A DNA stretch of 64,000 nucleotides from Streptomyces tubercidicus. GTDB lineage: Bacteria > Actinomycetota > Actinomycetes > Streptomycetales > Streptomycetaceae. The notes under the pieces were generated by a model, which had not been told where the DNA came from, did not search any database, and saw only the letters and a program-made list of their open reading frames with translations. Shown piece after piece: positions 25,234 through 33,701 of the stretch. Within the stretch, counting starts at the first letter, position 1; each line of letters begins with the position of its first letter. The DNA is taken from positions 2,046,001-2,110,000 of the forward strand of contig NZ_CP114205.1 in assembly GCF_027497495.1 (NCBI RefSeq), given 5' to 3'. Both the position numbers and the translations under genes were made by a program.

Positions 25234-27399
25234 ATGAGCAACGAAGATCTGCGTGCCGCAGCCGATGCCGTCCTGACCCGCCTCGTCGGAGATCGCGAGG
25301 GCGAGGTCAGGCTGCGCGAGGATCAGTGGCGCGCGATCGAGGCCCTGGTCGCCGACCACCGCCGCGCCCTGGTCGTGCAGCGCACGGGCTGGGGCAAGTC
25401 CGCGGTCTATTTCGTCGCGACGGCGCTGCTGCGCGAGCGCGGCAGCGGACCGACCGTGATCGTCTCCCCGCTGCTCGCTCTGATGCGTAATCAGGTCGAG
25501 GCGGCCGCGCGCGCGGGGATTCGCGCGCGCACGATCAATTCCGCCAACACCGAGGAGTGGGACACCGTCCAGGCCGAGGTGGCGGCCGGTGAGGTGGATG
25601 TCCTGCTGGTGAGCCCGGAGCGGCTCAACAACCCCGATTTCCGTGATCAGGTGCTACCCAAGCTCGCCGCGGCGACGGGCCTGCTCGTCGTCGACGAGGC
25701 GCACTGCATTTCCGACTGGGGGCACGATTTCCGGCCGGACTACCGGCGGCTGCGTACGATGCTCGCCGATCTCCCGCCCGGTGTGCCGGTGCTCGCCACC
25801 ACCGCGACGGCCAACGCGCGGGTGACCGCCGATGTCGCCGAACAGCTCGGAACGGGCGAGGGCTCCACGGAGGCGCTGGTGCTGCGCGGGCCGCTGGACC
25901 GGGAGAGTCTGAGCCTGGGGGTGCTCCCGCTGCCGGATGCCGCGCATCGGCTCGCCTGGCTCGCGGACCATCTGCACGAACTGCCGGGCTCGGGGATCAT
26001 CTATACGCTCACCGTCGCCGCCGCCGAGGAGATCACGGCGTTCCTCCGCCACCGGGGGCACACGGTCTCCTCGTACACCGGCAAGACGGAGAACGCGGAC
26101 CGCCAGCAGGCCGAGGACGATCTGCTCGCCAACCGTGTCAAGGCGCTGGTGGCGACCTCGGCGCTGGGCATGGGCTTCGACAAGCCCGATCTGGGGTTCG
26201 TGGTGCATCTGGGCTCGCCGTCGTCCCCCATCGCGTACTACCAGCAGGTGGGCCGGGCCGGCCGTGGGGTGGAGCATGCCGAGGTGCTGCTGCTGCCCGG
26301 ACGGGAGGACGAGGCGATCTGGAAGTACTTCGCTTCACTGGCGTTCCCGCCCGAGGAGCAGGTGCGGCGGACCCTGGACGTCCTGGCAGCCGCCGGCCGG
26401 CCGGTGTCGCTGCCGGCCCTGGAGCCGCAGGTCGAACTGCGCCGCTCGCGCCTGGAGATCATGCTCAAGGTCCTCGATGTGGACGGCGCCGTGCAGCGCG
26501 TCAAGGGGGGCTGGATGTCCACGGGCCGGCCGTGGGCGTACGACACCGAGCGCTACGCGTGGGTGTCACGTCAGCGCGAGGCCGAACAGCAGGCCATGCG
26601 GGAGTACGCGGGCACGACGGGCTGCCGGATGGAGTTTCTGCGGCGGCAGTTGGACGACGAGGCGGCGGTGGCGTGCGGCCGCTGTGACAACTGTGCCGGG
26701 GCGCGGTTCACCACCGAGGTGTCGGCCGCATCGCTGGACGCGGCGCGCGGTGAGCTGGGGCGGCCGGGGGTAGAGGTCGAGCCGCGCCGGATGTGGCCGA
26801 CGGGGCTGCCGGCCGTCGGGGTCGATCTCAAGGGGCGCATCCCGGCGGGCGAGCTGGCCGCGACCGGCCGCGCTCTGGGGCGGCTCTCCGACATCGGGTG
26901 GGGCAACCGGCTGCGTCCGATGCTCGCCCCGCAGGCTCCGGACGGTCCGGTGCCGGACGATGTGGCGGCCGCGGTGGTCACGGTTCTCGCCGACTGGGCG
27001 AAGGGGCCCGGCGGTTGGGCCTCGGGAGCGGCGGAGGCGCCGGCCCGCCCGGTGGGTGTCGTCGCGCTCTCCTCACGTAGCCGTCCGCAGCTGATCCGGT
27101 CGCTGGCCGAGCGGATCGCCGCGGTCGGCCGGATGCCGTTCCTGGGCACGGTGACCTCGTCGGACGACGGTGCCGACGGCAGGATTCCGCGCAGCAACAG
27201 CGCCCAGCGACTGCGGGCCCTGCACGGTTCGCTGGGCGTGCCGCCGGAGCTGGCGCGGGCCCTGGCCGCGGCGGGTGGTCCGGTGCTGCTGGTGGATGAC
27301 TACGCCGACACCGGCTGGACCCTGGCCGTGGCCGCCCGGCTGCTGCGCCGGGCCGGAGCGGAGGAGGTGTTTCCGTTGGTCCTCGCCGTACAGGGCTGA
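25234..27399 (+). CDS. RecQ-family DNA helicase fused to a phosphoribosyltransferase-like domain
   Basis: 721 residues. Helicase motif I is [11 protein letters not shown] (about 50-60) and motif II is [17 protein letters not shown] (about 154-170), the latter diagnostic of RecQ. Motif VI appears as [11 protein letters not shown]. The zinc-binding region shows CRMEFLRRQ...CGRCDNC. Instead of an HRDC domain, the C terminus (about 590-721) contains [13 protein letters not shown] (684-696), the PRPP-binding signature of type I phosphoribosyltransferases, resembling ComF. The protein should unwind DNA 3' to 5'; what the transferase-like domain binds is unknown. ATG 25234 is preferred over the upstream start that would run through the inverted repeat. 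It is divergent from the DUF4192 gene and may form a unit with the next plus-strand gene. Confidence 0.9.
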   Translation: MSNEDLRAAADAVLTRLVGDREGEVRLREDQWRAIEALVADHRRALVVQRTGWGKSAVYFVATALLRERGSGPTVIVSPLLALMRNQVEAAARAGIRARTINSANTEEWDTVQAEVAAGEVDVLLVSPERLNNPDFRDQVLPKLAAATGLLVVDEAHCISDWGHDFRPDYRRLRTMLADLPPGVPVLATTATANARVTADVAEQLGTGEGSTEALVLRGPLDRESLSLGVLPLPDAAHRLAWLADHLHELPGSGIIYTLTVAAAEEITAFLRHRGHTVSSYTGKTENADRQQAEDDLLANRVKALVATSALGMGFDKPDLGFVVHLGSPSSPIAYYQQVGRAGRGVEHAEVLLLPGREDEAIWKYFASLAFPPEEQVRRTLDVLAAAGRPVSLPALEPQVELRRSRLEIMLKVLDVDGAVQRVKGGWMSTGRPWAYDTERYAWVSRQREAEQQAMREYAGTTGCRMEFLRRQLDDEAAVACGRCDNCAGARFTTEVSAASLDAARGELGRPGVEVEPRRMWPTGLPAVGVDLKGRIPAGELAATGRALGRLSDIGWGNRLRPMLAPQAPDGPVPDDVAAAVVTVLADWAKGPGGWASGAAEAPARPVGVVALSSRSRPQLIRSLAERIAAVGRMPFLGTVTSSDDGADGRIPRSNSAQRLRALHGSLGVPPELARALAAAGGPVLLVDDYADTGWTLAVAARLLRRAGAEEVFPLVLAVQG

Positions 27400-27439
27400 G
27401 CCCGTTGGACCCACTGCACTACGCGGGGACATTTGGGAT

Positions 27440-27462
27440 ACATGGGGCCATTTAACCCATGT
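27440..27462. repeat. Inverted repeat between the helicase gene and the next gene
   Basis: ACATGGG (27440-27446) and CCCATGT (27456-27462) are exact inverse copies with a 9-nt AT-containing spacer. It lies 40 bp after the helicase stop and 150 bp before the next start, so it may be a weak terminator or an operator. Confidence 0.4.
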
Positions 27463-27614
27463 GCGGGAATTGCTCGTTGCCGCATGCCTGTGCGACCGCG
27501 AGAATTGGGGTTGCTTCCCCTTACCGGCCGTCCGTGGTCAGGCAGGGCCATGTCGTGGTGCGTACCGCGCCGGCCCGGCGCCCGAGGTGCGGACGCGTAG
27601 ACAAAGGGAGGAAC

Positions 27615-28322
27615 GTGACCTTCGGTTTCGCCTCGCCTCCACCTGTGTCCCCGCCCGTGTCCGCCGATTCCGCCCGGCTGGGACGCATGCTGGCGCCCGC
27701 CGAATGGGCCTCGGCCGGTATCCCGTTGCTGCGCAGCCCTCGTGAGCTCGTCGTCGGGCTGCACGATCGTCATCGCCCGGGGCCGTCGACGGCCATCGTC
27801 GCGGTGCTCGATCCGCAGGAGCGGGTGACGGCCAGCGCTTCGTTCACCGAGCTCGCGGCCGCTCCCGATGGCTGGGAGTTCCGCAATGTGCTGCTCGCGC
27901 ATCTACGCCGGGTGATCCCGCACGATCTGCGGCTGCGTGCGCCGGTGCGCACCGCCGTGCTGCTCTACTGCCGTGCGGGCGAGCCCCGTTGGACCGAGAC
28001 CGACGGGGCGTGGATGTGGGGACTGCGCGACGCCTGCACCCTGCACGGGCTGCGCTGCGGGGCCTACATCACGCTGACCCCGGACCGCTGGCAAGTACTG
28101 GGCGAGGACCGGGGCGGGCGCCGCCCCACGCCGTCCCCCATGGACCAGCCGCTGGGTGAACCGGCCCCTTCGGCGGCGGGGCGCAGGGAGACGCTTCGCG
28201 CGACGGCAGCACGTCCGGAGGCCCCGCGCACGGCCATGGGCATTCCCGGGCAGAACCGGTCGGTGCCACGGTGCACCGGCGGAGGCGCCCCGGAGGCCCA
28301 TCGGCACACCGCGGCGCGCTGA
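27615..28322 (+). CDS. Conserved hypothetical protein downstream of the RecQ fusion
   Basis: 235 residues of unknown function. The first about 165 residues look like a folded globular domain (SARLGRMLAPAEWASAGIPLLRSPRELVVGLHDRH... and VLLYCRAGEPRWTETDGAWMWGLRDACTLHGLRC); the remaining 70 are Pro/Gly/Arg-rich and likely disordered. The GTG start at 27615 has an excellent GGGAGG 4 nt upstream. It follows the helicase by 215 bp on the same strand. I recognise it as a protein that accompanies the helicase gene in Streptomyces but cannot assign a domain. Confidence 0.75.
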   Translation: MTFGFASPPPVSPPVSADSARLGRMLAPAEWASAGIPLLRSPRELVVGLHDRHRPGPSTAIVAVLDPQERVTASASFTELAAAPDGWEFRNVLLAHLRRVIPHDLRLRAPVRTAVLLYCRAGEPRWTETDGAWMWGLRDACTLHGLRCGAYITLTPDRWQVLGEDRGGRRPTPSPMDQPLGEPAPSAAGRRETLRATAARPEAPRTAMGIPGQNRSVPRCTGGGAPEAHRHTAAR

Positions 28323-28379
28323 GGGGACCGGCGGACCGGCGGACCGGGCTACCGCACAGGCGGGGCAGCGGGCCACCCT

Positions 28380-28401
28380 GCCCGGCACGGCCGTGCCGGG
28401 C
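28380..28401. terminator. Perfect 22-bp palindrome between convergent genes
   Basis: GCCCGGCACGG directly abuts its inverse CCGTGCCGGGC, giving a hairpin with an effective 4-nt loop, 58 bp after the plus-strand stop. It probably terminates the plus-strand gene. Confidence 0.6.
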
Positions 28402-28423
28402 GTCGCCGCCGGATGCGCAAGCG

Positions 28424-28452
28424 AGCCCGACGGCCTCCAGGGCCGACGGGCT
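28424..28452. terminator. Second terminator hairpin between convergent genes
   Basis: AGCCCGACGGCC (28424-28435) pairs with GGCCGACGGGCT (28441-28452) with one internal mismatch and a 5-nt loop, 20 bp beyond the minus-strand gene's stop. Confidence 0.6.
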
Positions 28453-28472
28453 GTTGCGCGAACCGGCAGCGG

Positions 28473-29123
28473 TCAGGCGGGGGCGCCGAGCACGGCGTTG
28501 ATGCGCTGCGGGTCACCGCAGACGATCATCAACATTCCGGCACGGGCCATCGCCGCGGGCAGCGCCCGCGCGGTGACCTCGTCCGAACCGCCGTTCACGG
28601 CGACGACCACGACAGGCCGTCCGGTGGCACGCTCGGCCGCGGCGTCCGCGTAGAACACATCGTCCGCGGCGTCGTGTTGGGCCCAGTAGGACGCCTCGCC
28701 GAAGGACTGTTCATGCGCGGCCCACGGGTGGGTTTCGCCGGTGGTCAGCACCAGGATTTCACCCGGCGCACGCCCGGAGTCCAGCAGCAGATCGACGGCC
28801 TCGTCGGCAGCGTCGACGGCGCCGCCGGCGGGGGCCGGGATCAGCTGGAGCTGCGCTCCCGCAGCGGTGCCGGGCGAATCGGCCGACGGCTGCGGGGAGT
28901 TGGTGCGCTGCGCCGGCGGAGCGGCGACAGGCCCACGCGGCGGGGCAGCAGGTCCGGGCTTGCCCGGACGGACACTGGACGCGGGAGCGCCACGCGGAGG
29001 CGCGGGGCGGGGACCGGGACCAGGAACGGGGCGGGGGGTCGACGCGGTACGGCCGGCGGCCGGAGTTGCGCGGGGACCCGGGACACTCTCGTGAATCTGA
29101 GGCTCCTCGGGGATGAGAGGCAT
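28473..29123 (-). CDS. Conserved hypothetical protein, helicase-C-terminal-like
   Basis: 216 residues. Residues 1-95 are Pro/Ala/Arg-rich and disordered. The C-terminal 115 residues (DAADEAVDLLLDSGRAPGEILVLTTGETHPW ... VVVVAVNGG ... RAGMLMIVCGDPQRI) resemble the last RecA-like lobe of superfamily-1 helicases of UvrD type, but there is no Walker A or B motif, so it cannot be a complete ATPase. It may be a detached regulatory or DNA-binding lobe. The start at ATG 29123 has no clear ribosome-binding site; an upstream in-frame ATG (29162) is the alternative. It lies 66 bp downstream of rnhB on the same strand. Confidence 0.65.
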   Translation of the reverse strand: MPLIPEEPQIHESVPGPRATPAAGRTASTPRPVPGPGPRPAPPRGAPASSVRPGKPGPAAPPRGPVAAPPAQRTNSPQPSADSPGTAAGAQLQLIPAPAGGAVDAADEAVDLLLDSGRAPGEILVLTTGETHPWAAHEQSFGEASYWAQHDAADDVFYADAAAERATGRPVVVVAVNGGSDEVTARALPAAMARAGMLMIVCGDPQRINAVLGAPA

Positions 29124-29189
29124 AAAGGGATGTCTATCAAACGTAAGTGCGGAACATGTCATCGGGTACCGAATTCATGTCCACACCGC

Positions 29190-29891
29190 TCAGAAGTCGA
29201 AGCCGAGTTGGCCACCGGCTTCCAGAGCGGCTGCTTCGGGGGTGATGCGCACCTTCTTCAGATGCCGCCACCGGGGCAGGGCGTCCATGTAGGACCACGA
29301 CACTCGGTGGTGCGGCGTAGGACCGTACTCCTCCAGGGCGATGCGATGGGTCGGCGAGGGGTACCCGGCGTTGGCCGCGAAGTCGAAGTCGGCGTGGGCC
29401 AGGCCCAGTTCGGTCATCATCGCGTCGCGTCGCACCTTGGCGATCACGGATGCGGCGGCAACCGCGATACAGGACTGGTCGCCCTTGATGACCGTGCGGA
29501 CCCGCCACGGCATGCCCAGGTAGTCGTGCTTGCCGTCGAGGATGACCGCGTCCGGCCGGACCGGCAGCGCCTCCAGGGCGCGTACGGCCGCGAGCCGCAG
29601 GGCAGCGGTCATACCCAGCTCGTCGATCTCCTCCGGTGAGGAGTGCCCCAGGGCACACGACGTGACCCACTCGCCGAGCACCTCGCACAGTTCGGTGCGG
29701 CGCTTGGGGGTCAGCAGCTTGGAATCGGTGAGTCCGTCGGGTGGCCGGCGCAGTCCGGTGATCGCTGCGCAGACGCTGACCGGACCGGCCCACGCTCCGC
29801 GTCCGACCTCGTCGACACCTGCAACGATCTTGGCGCCCGTCGTGGCGCGCAATGATCGCTCGACGGAATGTGTGGGGGGCTCGTACGGCAT
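29190..29891 (-). CDS. rnhB: Ribonuclease HII
   Basis: 233 residues. The signature [16 protein letters not shown] supplies the first catalytic acids (Asp and Glu, about 24-25); the third lies in [10 protein letters not shown] (Asp) and the fourth near [19 protein letters not shown] and [11 protein letters not shown] are further family motifs. It removes RNA primers and single ribonucleotides from DNA. Length is normal. ATG 29891 gives the usual N terminus; the much longer upstream frame is Arg-rich and spurious. The Shine-Dalgarno sequence is weak. It stands alone apart from the small downstream hypothetical gene. Confidence 0.94.
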   Translation of the reverse strand: MPYEPPTHSVERSLRATTGAKIVAGVDEVGRGAWAGPVSVCAAITGLRRPPDGLTDSKLLTPKRRTELCEVLGEWVTSCALGHSSPEEIDELGMTAALRLAAVRALEALPVRPDAVILDGKHDYLGMPWRVRTVIKGDQSCIAVAAASVIAKVRRDAMMTELGLAHADFDFAANAGYPSPTHRIALEEYGPTPHHRVSWSYMDALPRWRHLKKVRITPEAAALEAGGQLGFDF

Positions 29892-30199
29892 GGCGCCAGC
29901 AAGGTTACGCCTATTCGGGCCGGCCGTCCGCATCGGATCCACACCTGGCGGCAATCGGTGCCGACGACTGTGGGAGCGGGACCGGGCGGGGCCGCTACCG
30001 ACGGGTATGCCGAAGCGGGCGCGGGTGGGCCGGGGCCGGTAGCGGACGCCGTCGTTCCGTTGCCGCGCACGCACTCGTATGGAGCCCAAGTCGCCGAGCG
30101 GAACCGCCTGTTGGAGGGCGCAGCAGGACACGGGAGCGGGCGCGGATGATCGGCTCGCGACGGGTGAGGGGAGCAAGGGGTGCGGCGGTACGGCGGTGA
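29892..30199. other. 308-bp gap, nothing recognised
   Basis: Between rnhB and the ADP-ribosylglycohydrolase gene, both on the minus strand. No protein-like frame, repeat or clear hairpin was seen. It presumably holds the rnhB promoter. Confidence 0.4.
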
Positions 30200-31111
30200 T
30201 CAGTCGGCGAGGGCGGGGGCCCACGGCGGGAGGGGCTCGGCGCCGTCCAGCCACGCCTCGGGCGGGGCGCCGGCGCGTCCGGCGGCGGCGACGATGCCGC
30301 CGACGATGGCGCAGGTGGTGTCGACGTCGCCACCCGCCTGCACGGTGGTCCAGAACGCCCGCTCGTAGTTGCCGAGATGCCGGGCGGCGGCCCACAGGGC
30401 GAAGGGCACGGTGTCGTGGGCGCTGGTGCGTCGTCCGCAGCCCAGGACCGCGGCGACGGTGCCGGAGTCGGCGTAGTCGAGCATGTCGCGGGCCCGGCGC
30501 AGCCCGGCCTGTACGGCGCTGCGCGGGATCAGCGCCAGCACCCCGTCGAGCAGCTGCTCGGGGCCGGTGCCGCGGGCCGGGTCGGCCACCAGGGCGGCCG
30601 CGGCGGCGACGGCCATGGCGCCGACGACGGCCTCGCGGTGCTGGTGGGTGGTGTAGGCGGAGATCTCCGCCTGGTGGGTGGCCTGCTCGGGGTCGTCGGC
30701 GTACCAGGCACCGAGGGGAGCGATGCGCATCGCGGCTCCGTTGCCCCACGAGCCGTGGCCGTTGAAGAGCCCGGACGCCAGCTCGCGCCAGTCGCCGCCC
30801 TCGCGGATCAGCCGCAGCATGCGGTTGACGGCCGGACCGTAGCCACGGTCGACGTCGTGGTGGTCGGCGAAGGAGCGGGCGAGGGCGTCCTGGTCGATCC
30901 GTCCATGGGTGGTGAGGACGGCGAGGACGGAGCAGGCCATCTCGGTGTCGTCGGTCCACTGCCAGGGGGCGGGAGGCGGCTCGCGGCGCTTGAGGGAGGG
31001 GTAGTTCGCGGGGACGAAGAACTGGGATCCGAGGGCATCACCCACGGACAGTCCGCGCAGGCTCGCCAGGGCCCGCTCACGGCGGTCTGCGTCACGGTGG
31101 TCGAGGGTCAT
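30200..31111 (-). CDS. ADP-ribosylglycohydrolase family protein
   Basis: 303 residues covering the all-helical DraG/ARH fold. Metal-binding motifs are in place: [13 protein letters not shown] near residue 20, [10 protein letters not shown] (about 52-61), [12 protein letters not shown] (about 123) and the terminal [18 protein letters not shown] (about 263). Such enzymes remove ADP-ribose from proteins, nucleic acids or small molecules using two Mg2+ ions. All metal ligands look present, so it should be active; the substrate is unknown. The ATG at 31111 follows the phosphatase stop by 11 bp, so the two form an operon, with the phosphatase gene first. Confidence 0.9.
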   Translation of the reverse strand: MTLDHRDADRRERALASLRGLSVGDALGSQFFVPANYPSLKRREPPPAPWQWTDDTEMACSVLAVLTTHGRIDQDALARSFADHHDVDRGYGPAVNRMLRLIREGGDWRELASGLFNGHGSWGNGAAMRIAPLGAWYADDPEQATHQAEISAYTTHQHREAVVGAMAVAAAAALVADPARGTGPEQLLDGVLALIPRSAVQAGLRRARDMLDYADSGTVAAVLGCGRRTSAHDTVPFALWAAARHLGNYERAFWTTVQAGGDVDTTCAIVGGIVAAAGRAGAPPEAWLDGAEPLPPWAPALAD

Positions 31112-31122
31112 CGGTGTGCACT

Positions 31123-31782
31123 CTAACCGGTGGCCCCATAAGGAAGGGGTTCACACCAGCGCTCGAAGGGCCGGTCAAGGGTGTAGCGGCCGTCCGGGCC
31201 GAGCAGCAGGGTGCGCCATTCCGCGTTGCCGGGGTTGGACAGCGATTCGAAGTCCGCCACCGTCCAGTGGAACCAGCGCATACAGAACAGGCGCATGGTG
31301 AGCCCGTGCGTGACGATCAGGACGTTCGGCGGGTGGTGGGGATCTTCGAAGCTGCGCCAGAGGCTCTCCAGGAACGCCCCGACCCGGTCGTAGACATCGG
31401 CTCCGGACTCCCCCTGGGCGAAGCGGTAGAAGAAATGGCCGTAGGCATCCCGATAGGCCTTCTGTCGGCGCACGTCTTCGCGGTCCTGCCAGTTGCCCCA
31501 GTCCTGCTCGCGCAGCCGGGGCTCCTCGCGCACCCGGACCCTGGCGGGGTCGAGGCGGAGCTCCCGGAAGGTCTGGTGGGTGCGGCGGTACGGCGAGACA
31601 TAGGCGGAGACCCGCTCGTCGCCGAACATCTCCCGGACCGCGACACCGGCCTCCGCCGCCTGCCGCATCCCCGCCCCGGTGAGGGCGAGTGCGTGATCGG
31701 GTTCCCGCTCGTACACGGTGTCGTCGATATTCCCCTCCGACTCCCCGTGGCGGATGAGAACGATGCGTCGGGGCCGAGCCAT
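31123..31782 (-). CDS. Histidine phosphatase family protein (phosphoglycerate mutase-like)
   Basis: 219 residues. The catalytic LIRHGESEGN lies at the N terminus, Arg in YVSPYRRTHQT follows, and the second His is in VTHGLTMRLF. The length and DWGNWQD motif fit the branch of small cytosolic phosphatases acting on sugar or nucleotide phosphates rather than glycolytic mutases. It is the upstream member of a two-gene unit with the ADP-ribosylglycohydrolase (11 bp apart), which suggests a shared pathway, perhaps ADP-ribose or nucleotide clean-up; this is inference. Confidence 0.9.
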   Translation of the reverse strand: MARPRRIVLIRHGESEGNIDDTVYEREPDHALALTGAGMRQAAEAGVAVREMFGDERVSAYVSPYRRTHQTFRELRLDPARVRVREEPRLREQDWGNWQDREDVRRQKAYRDAYGHFFYRFAQGESGADVYDRVGAFLESLWRSFEDPHHPPNVLIVTHGLTMRLFCMRWFHWTVADFESLSNPGNAEWRTLLLGPDGRYTLDRPFERWCEPLPYGATG

Positions 31783-31854
31783 GCCGCCAGCCTAGATCGG
31801 GCGCCTTGCGCATGTCGCACGCTGCCGTGGTCGCAGCCCGGTCGTACGGGATCG

Positions 31855-32149
31855 GGGGCGTCGGTCGCGTCCTGGGTGGTGTGGTCCGGGGAGAGGTCAG
31901 GGGTCTGGGCGAGGCAGCCGATGGCACCGTCGGCCTGGTGCACCACATGGCCTTCTTCCGGTCGCTCGCCCGCCTCCATCTGGCCGCTCGGCACCTGCGA
32001 CGATGCGTAGCGGCGTCGGCTTCCCGGCGCCGCCCTCCGCCACGATTCCGATGCGCTCGCCCGGGGCGCATCGACCGGGAGGCGCCGCCGCGCAGCAGGC
32101 GGTCGCCGTATGAGTGGGTGATGTCGTGCAAGGAATTCTGAGTGGGCAT
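31855..32149 (-). pseudogene. N-terminal remnant of an ABC-F ATPase
   Basis: From ATG 32149 on the minus strand, SLHDITHSYGDRLL and a RSMRP block match the N terminus of ABC-F proteins. After a frameshift, GERIGIVAEGGAGKPTPLRIVAG is a damaged Walker A (GAGKPT for GAGKST). After a second frameshift, DGAIGCLAQTPDLSPDHTTQDATDA follows. The remaining 400-plus residues, including the second ATPase, are gone. The gene is divergent from an intact TetR gene, a typical arrangement for drug-resistance ABC-F genes. It is too damaged to function. Confidence 0.85.
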
Positions 32150-32164
32150 CGATCCCCCCGCAAG

Positions 32165-32189
32165 GTAAATGCAACCTTCGTCGCATTAC
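32165..32189. promoter_or_regulatory. Imperfect inverted repeat before the TetR gene
   Basis: GTAAATGC (32165-32172) and GCATTAC (32183-32189) form a near-palindrome in the gap between the ABC-F remnant and the TetR gene. It could be the regulator's operator. Base content here is lower in GC than the surroundings. Confidence 0.35.
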
Positions 32190-32234
32190 GATGATGATGC
32201 CAGACGGGACTCACTAACGCAACAGGAGTAGCAA

Positions 32235-33014
32235 TTGTCTGATCAGCCGGCGCCCGACAGCGGCCGCGAGAGCGGCGCCTCCGCACCCACCCCCGGCACC
32301 CGGCGGCCCGGCGGCCGTACGGCACGCACCCGCGCCGCCGTCCGCGACGCGGTACTGGCCGGCCTCAGCGAACACGGCTATCCGGGGCTGACCGTCGAAT
32401 ATGTCGCCGCCCACTCCGGCGTGCACAAGACGACGCTCTACCGGCGCTGGAAGGACGTTGAGGGACTGGTGGCGGACGCGCTGGATCTTGCGGGCGAGGA
32501 CAGCTGGGTCCCGCCGGACACCGGATCCCTGGAGGGCGATCTGCGCGCCCTGGCCCAGGAGGTCGTCGCTTCGTTCACCGACCCGGCCGTGGCCACCTCG
32601 GGGTCCGCGATGATCGCCGCGGCCTTCCAGTCGGAGCGGGCGGCCGAGGCCCTGCGCGACTACTACACCGAGCGGTTCGCGCGCTGCGAGACTCTCGTCG
32701 AACGCGCCGTGCGACGCGGGGAGTTGGCCGCGGCCCCGGGCACCACAGCGGACACCCCGGCGGACGGCGCCTCCGGCGCCGGCCCACACGGCGGCATCGG
32801 CACCCGCCCGCACGGTGACATCGACGCCGGAGCGCTCGTCCGGTCCGTCTCCGCGCCGCTGTTCTTCCGCCTGTTCATCACCCGGGAGCCGGTCGACGAC
32901 ACCGTTGCCGAGCAGGCCGTGGCGGCAACACTGGCGGCCGCCCGCGCCGGGGCGTTCACAACCGCCGACCGGGCCGCCGACCGGGCGGACGCCTCCCCCG
33001 GAGCAGCCCCCTGA
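32235..33014 (+). CDS. TetR-family regulator, orphaned from its ABC-F target
   Basis: 259 residues. The N-terminal 30 are Pro/Gly-rich; the HTH is about residues 35-80 (AVLAGLSEHGYPGLTVEYVAAHSGVHKTTLYRRWKD). The ligand domain includes a Gly/Pro-rich insert (about 165-195) that is unlikely in a tight fold. The start is a TTG at 32235, fixed by AGGAG 7 nt upstream; no better ATG or GTG exists. Its natural target appears to be the divergent ABC-F gene, now a remnant, so the regulator may be under relaxed selection. It ends 12 bp from the convergent DUF4937 gene. Confidence 0.85.
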   Translation: MSDQPAPDSGRESGASAPTPGTRRPGGRTARTRAAVRDAVLAGLSEHGYPGLTVEYVAAHSGVHKTTLYRRWKDVEGLVADALDLAGEDSWVPPDTGSLEGDLRALAQEVVASFTDPAVATSGSAMIAAAFQSERAAEALRDYYTERFARCETLVERAVRRGELAAAPGTTADTPADGASGAGPHGGIGTRPHGDIDAGALVRSVSAPLFFRLFITREPVDDTVAEQAVAATLAAARAGAFTTADRAADRADASPGAAP

Positions 33015-33026
33015 CCGTGCCGCCCC

Positions 33027-33632
33027 TCACACCGTCCACGACGGTTCGAGCTGCACCACGTCCCCCGCGATCGCCCGGACATCGGCGGCTATCTGGGCAC
33101 GCAGCGCCAGCCGCTCCACCCGCTCCGGACGGTACTTCCCCCGCTCGGCCGCCGACTGCCACAACGACAGCACCAGGAACTCCTCCCCCGGAGCCCGCCC
33201 CAGCATCCCGCGCAGCATGCCCGGCGAACCCGCCATCGCCGGGTTCCAGACCTTCTCCTGCATCAGCATGAAGTGATCCACCCGGTCCTGCCGCACCTGG
33301 CAGTGCGCCAGCCGCAGGACATCCACATCGCCGAACGACGGGCGGAAGCCCACCTTCACATCAAACTCGTGCTCGAACAGCCGGACTTGGGCGTCCTTGA
33401 ACGTGCCGACCTGGGCGGCCGCCAGCCGGTCGTGCGAGCGCGCCATGAAGGAGTCGTAGAACGCCCGGCTCTCCCAGAAGGCGACCAGATGCGCGACGCC
33501 CGGCCGCCCACGGCTCCATCCCCCGCCCTGGCCACGGAACCCCGGCTCACCCAGCAGCCCCGCCCATTTCCGCTGCCCCCGCTCGAACCCTCGACGGTCC
33601 ACGACGGTGAGGCGAATCCACTTGACAAGCAC
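33027..33632 (-). CDS. DUF4937-type (dimeric alpha-beta barrel) protein
   Basis: 201 residues. The arrangement looks like two ferredoxin-like halves of a dimeric alpha-beta barrel (HLVAFWESRAFYDSFMARSHDR and FLVLSLWQSAAERGKYRPERVERL), reminiscent of antibiotic-biosynthesis-monooxygenase-like or YdbC proteins. No catalytic residue can be named. The GTG at 33632 gives the expected MLVKWIRLTV start but lacks a clear ribosome-binding site. It is downstream of the amidase gene (69 bp) on the same strand and may be co-transcribed. Function unknown. Confidence 0.75.
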   Translation of the reverse strand: MLVKWIRLTVVDRRGFERGQRKWAGLLGEPGFRGQGGGWSRGRPGVAHLVAFWESRAFYDSFMARSHDRLAAAQVGTFKDAQVRLFEHEFDVKVGFRPSFGDVDVLRLAHCQVRQDRVDHFMLMQEKVWNPAMAGSPGMLRGMLGRAPGEEFLVLSLWQSAAERGKYRPERVERLALRAQIAADVRAIAGDVVQLEPSWTV

Positions 33633-33701
33633 CGCGCCATCGTACGGCCCAAGGGCGGACCGGGATCACTGCGCGTCACTCTCCTCCCACCCCGAACTTC
33701 C

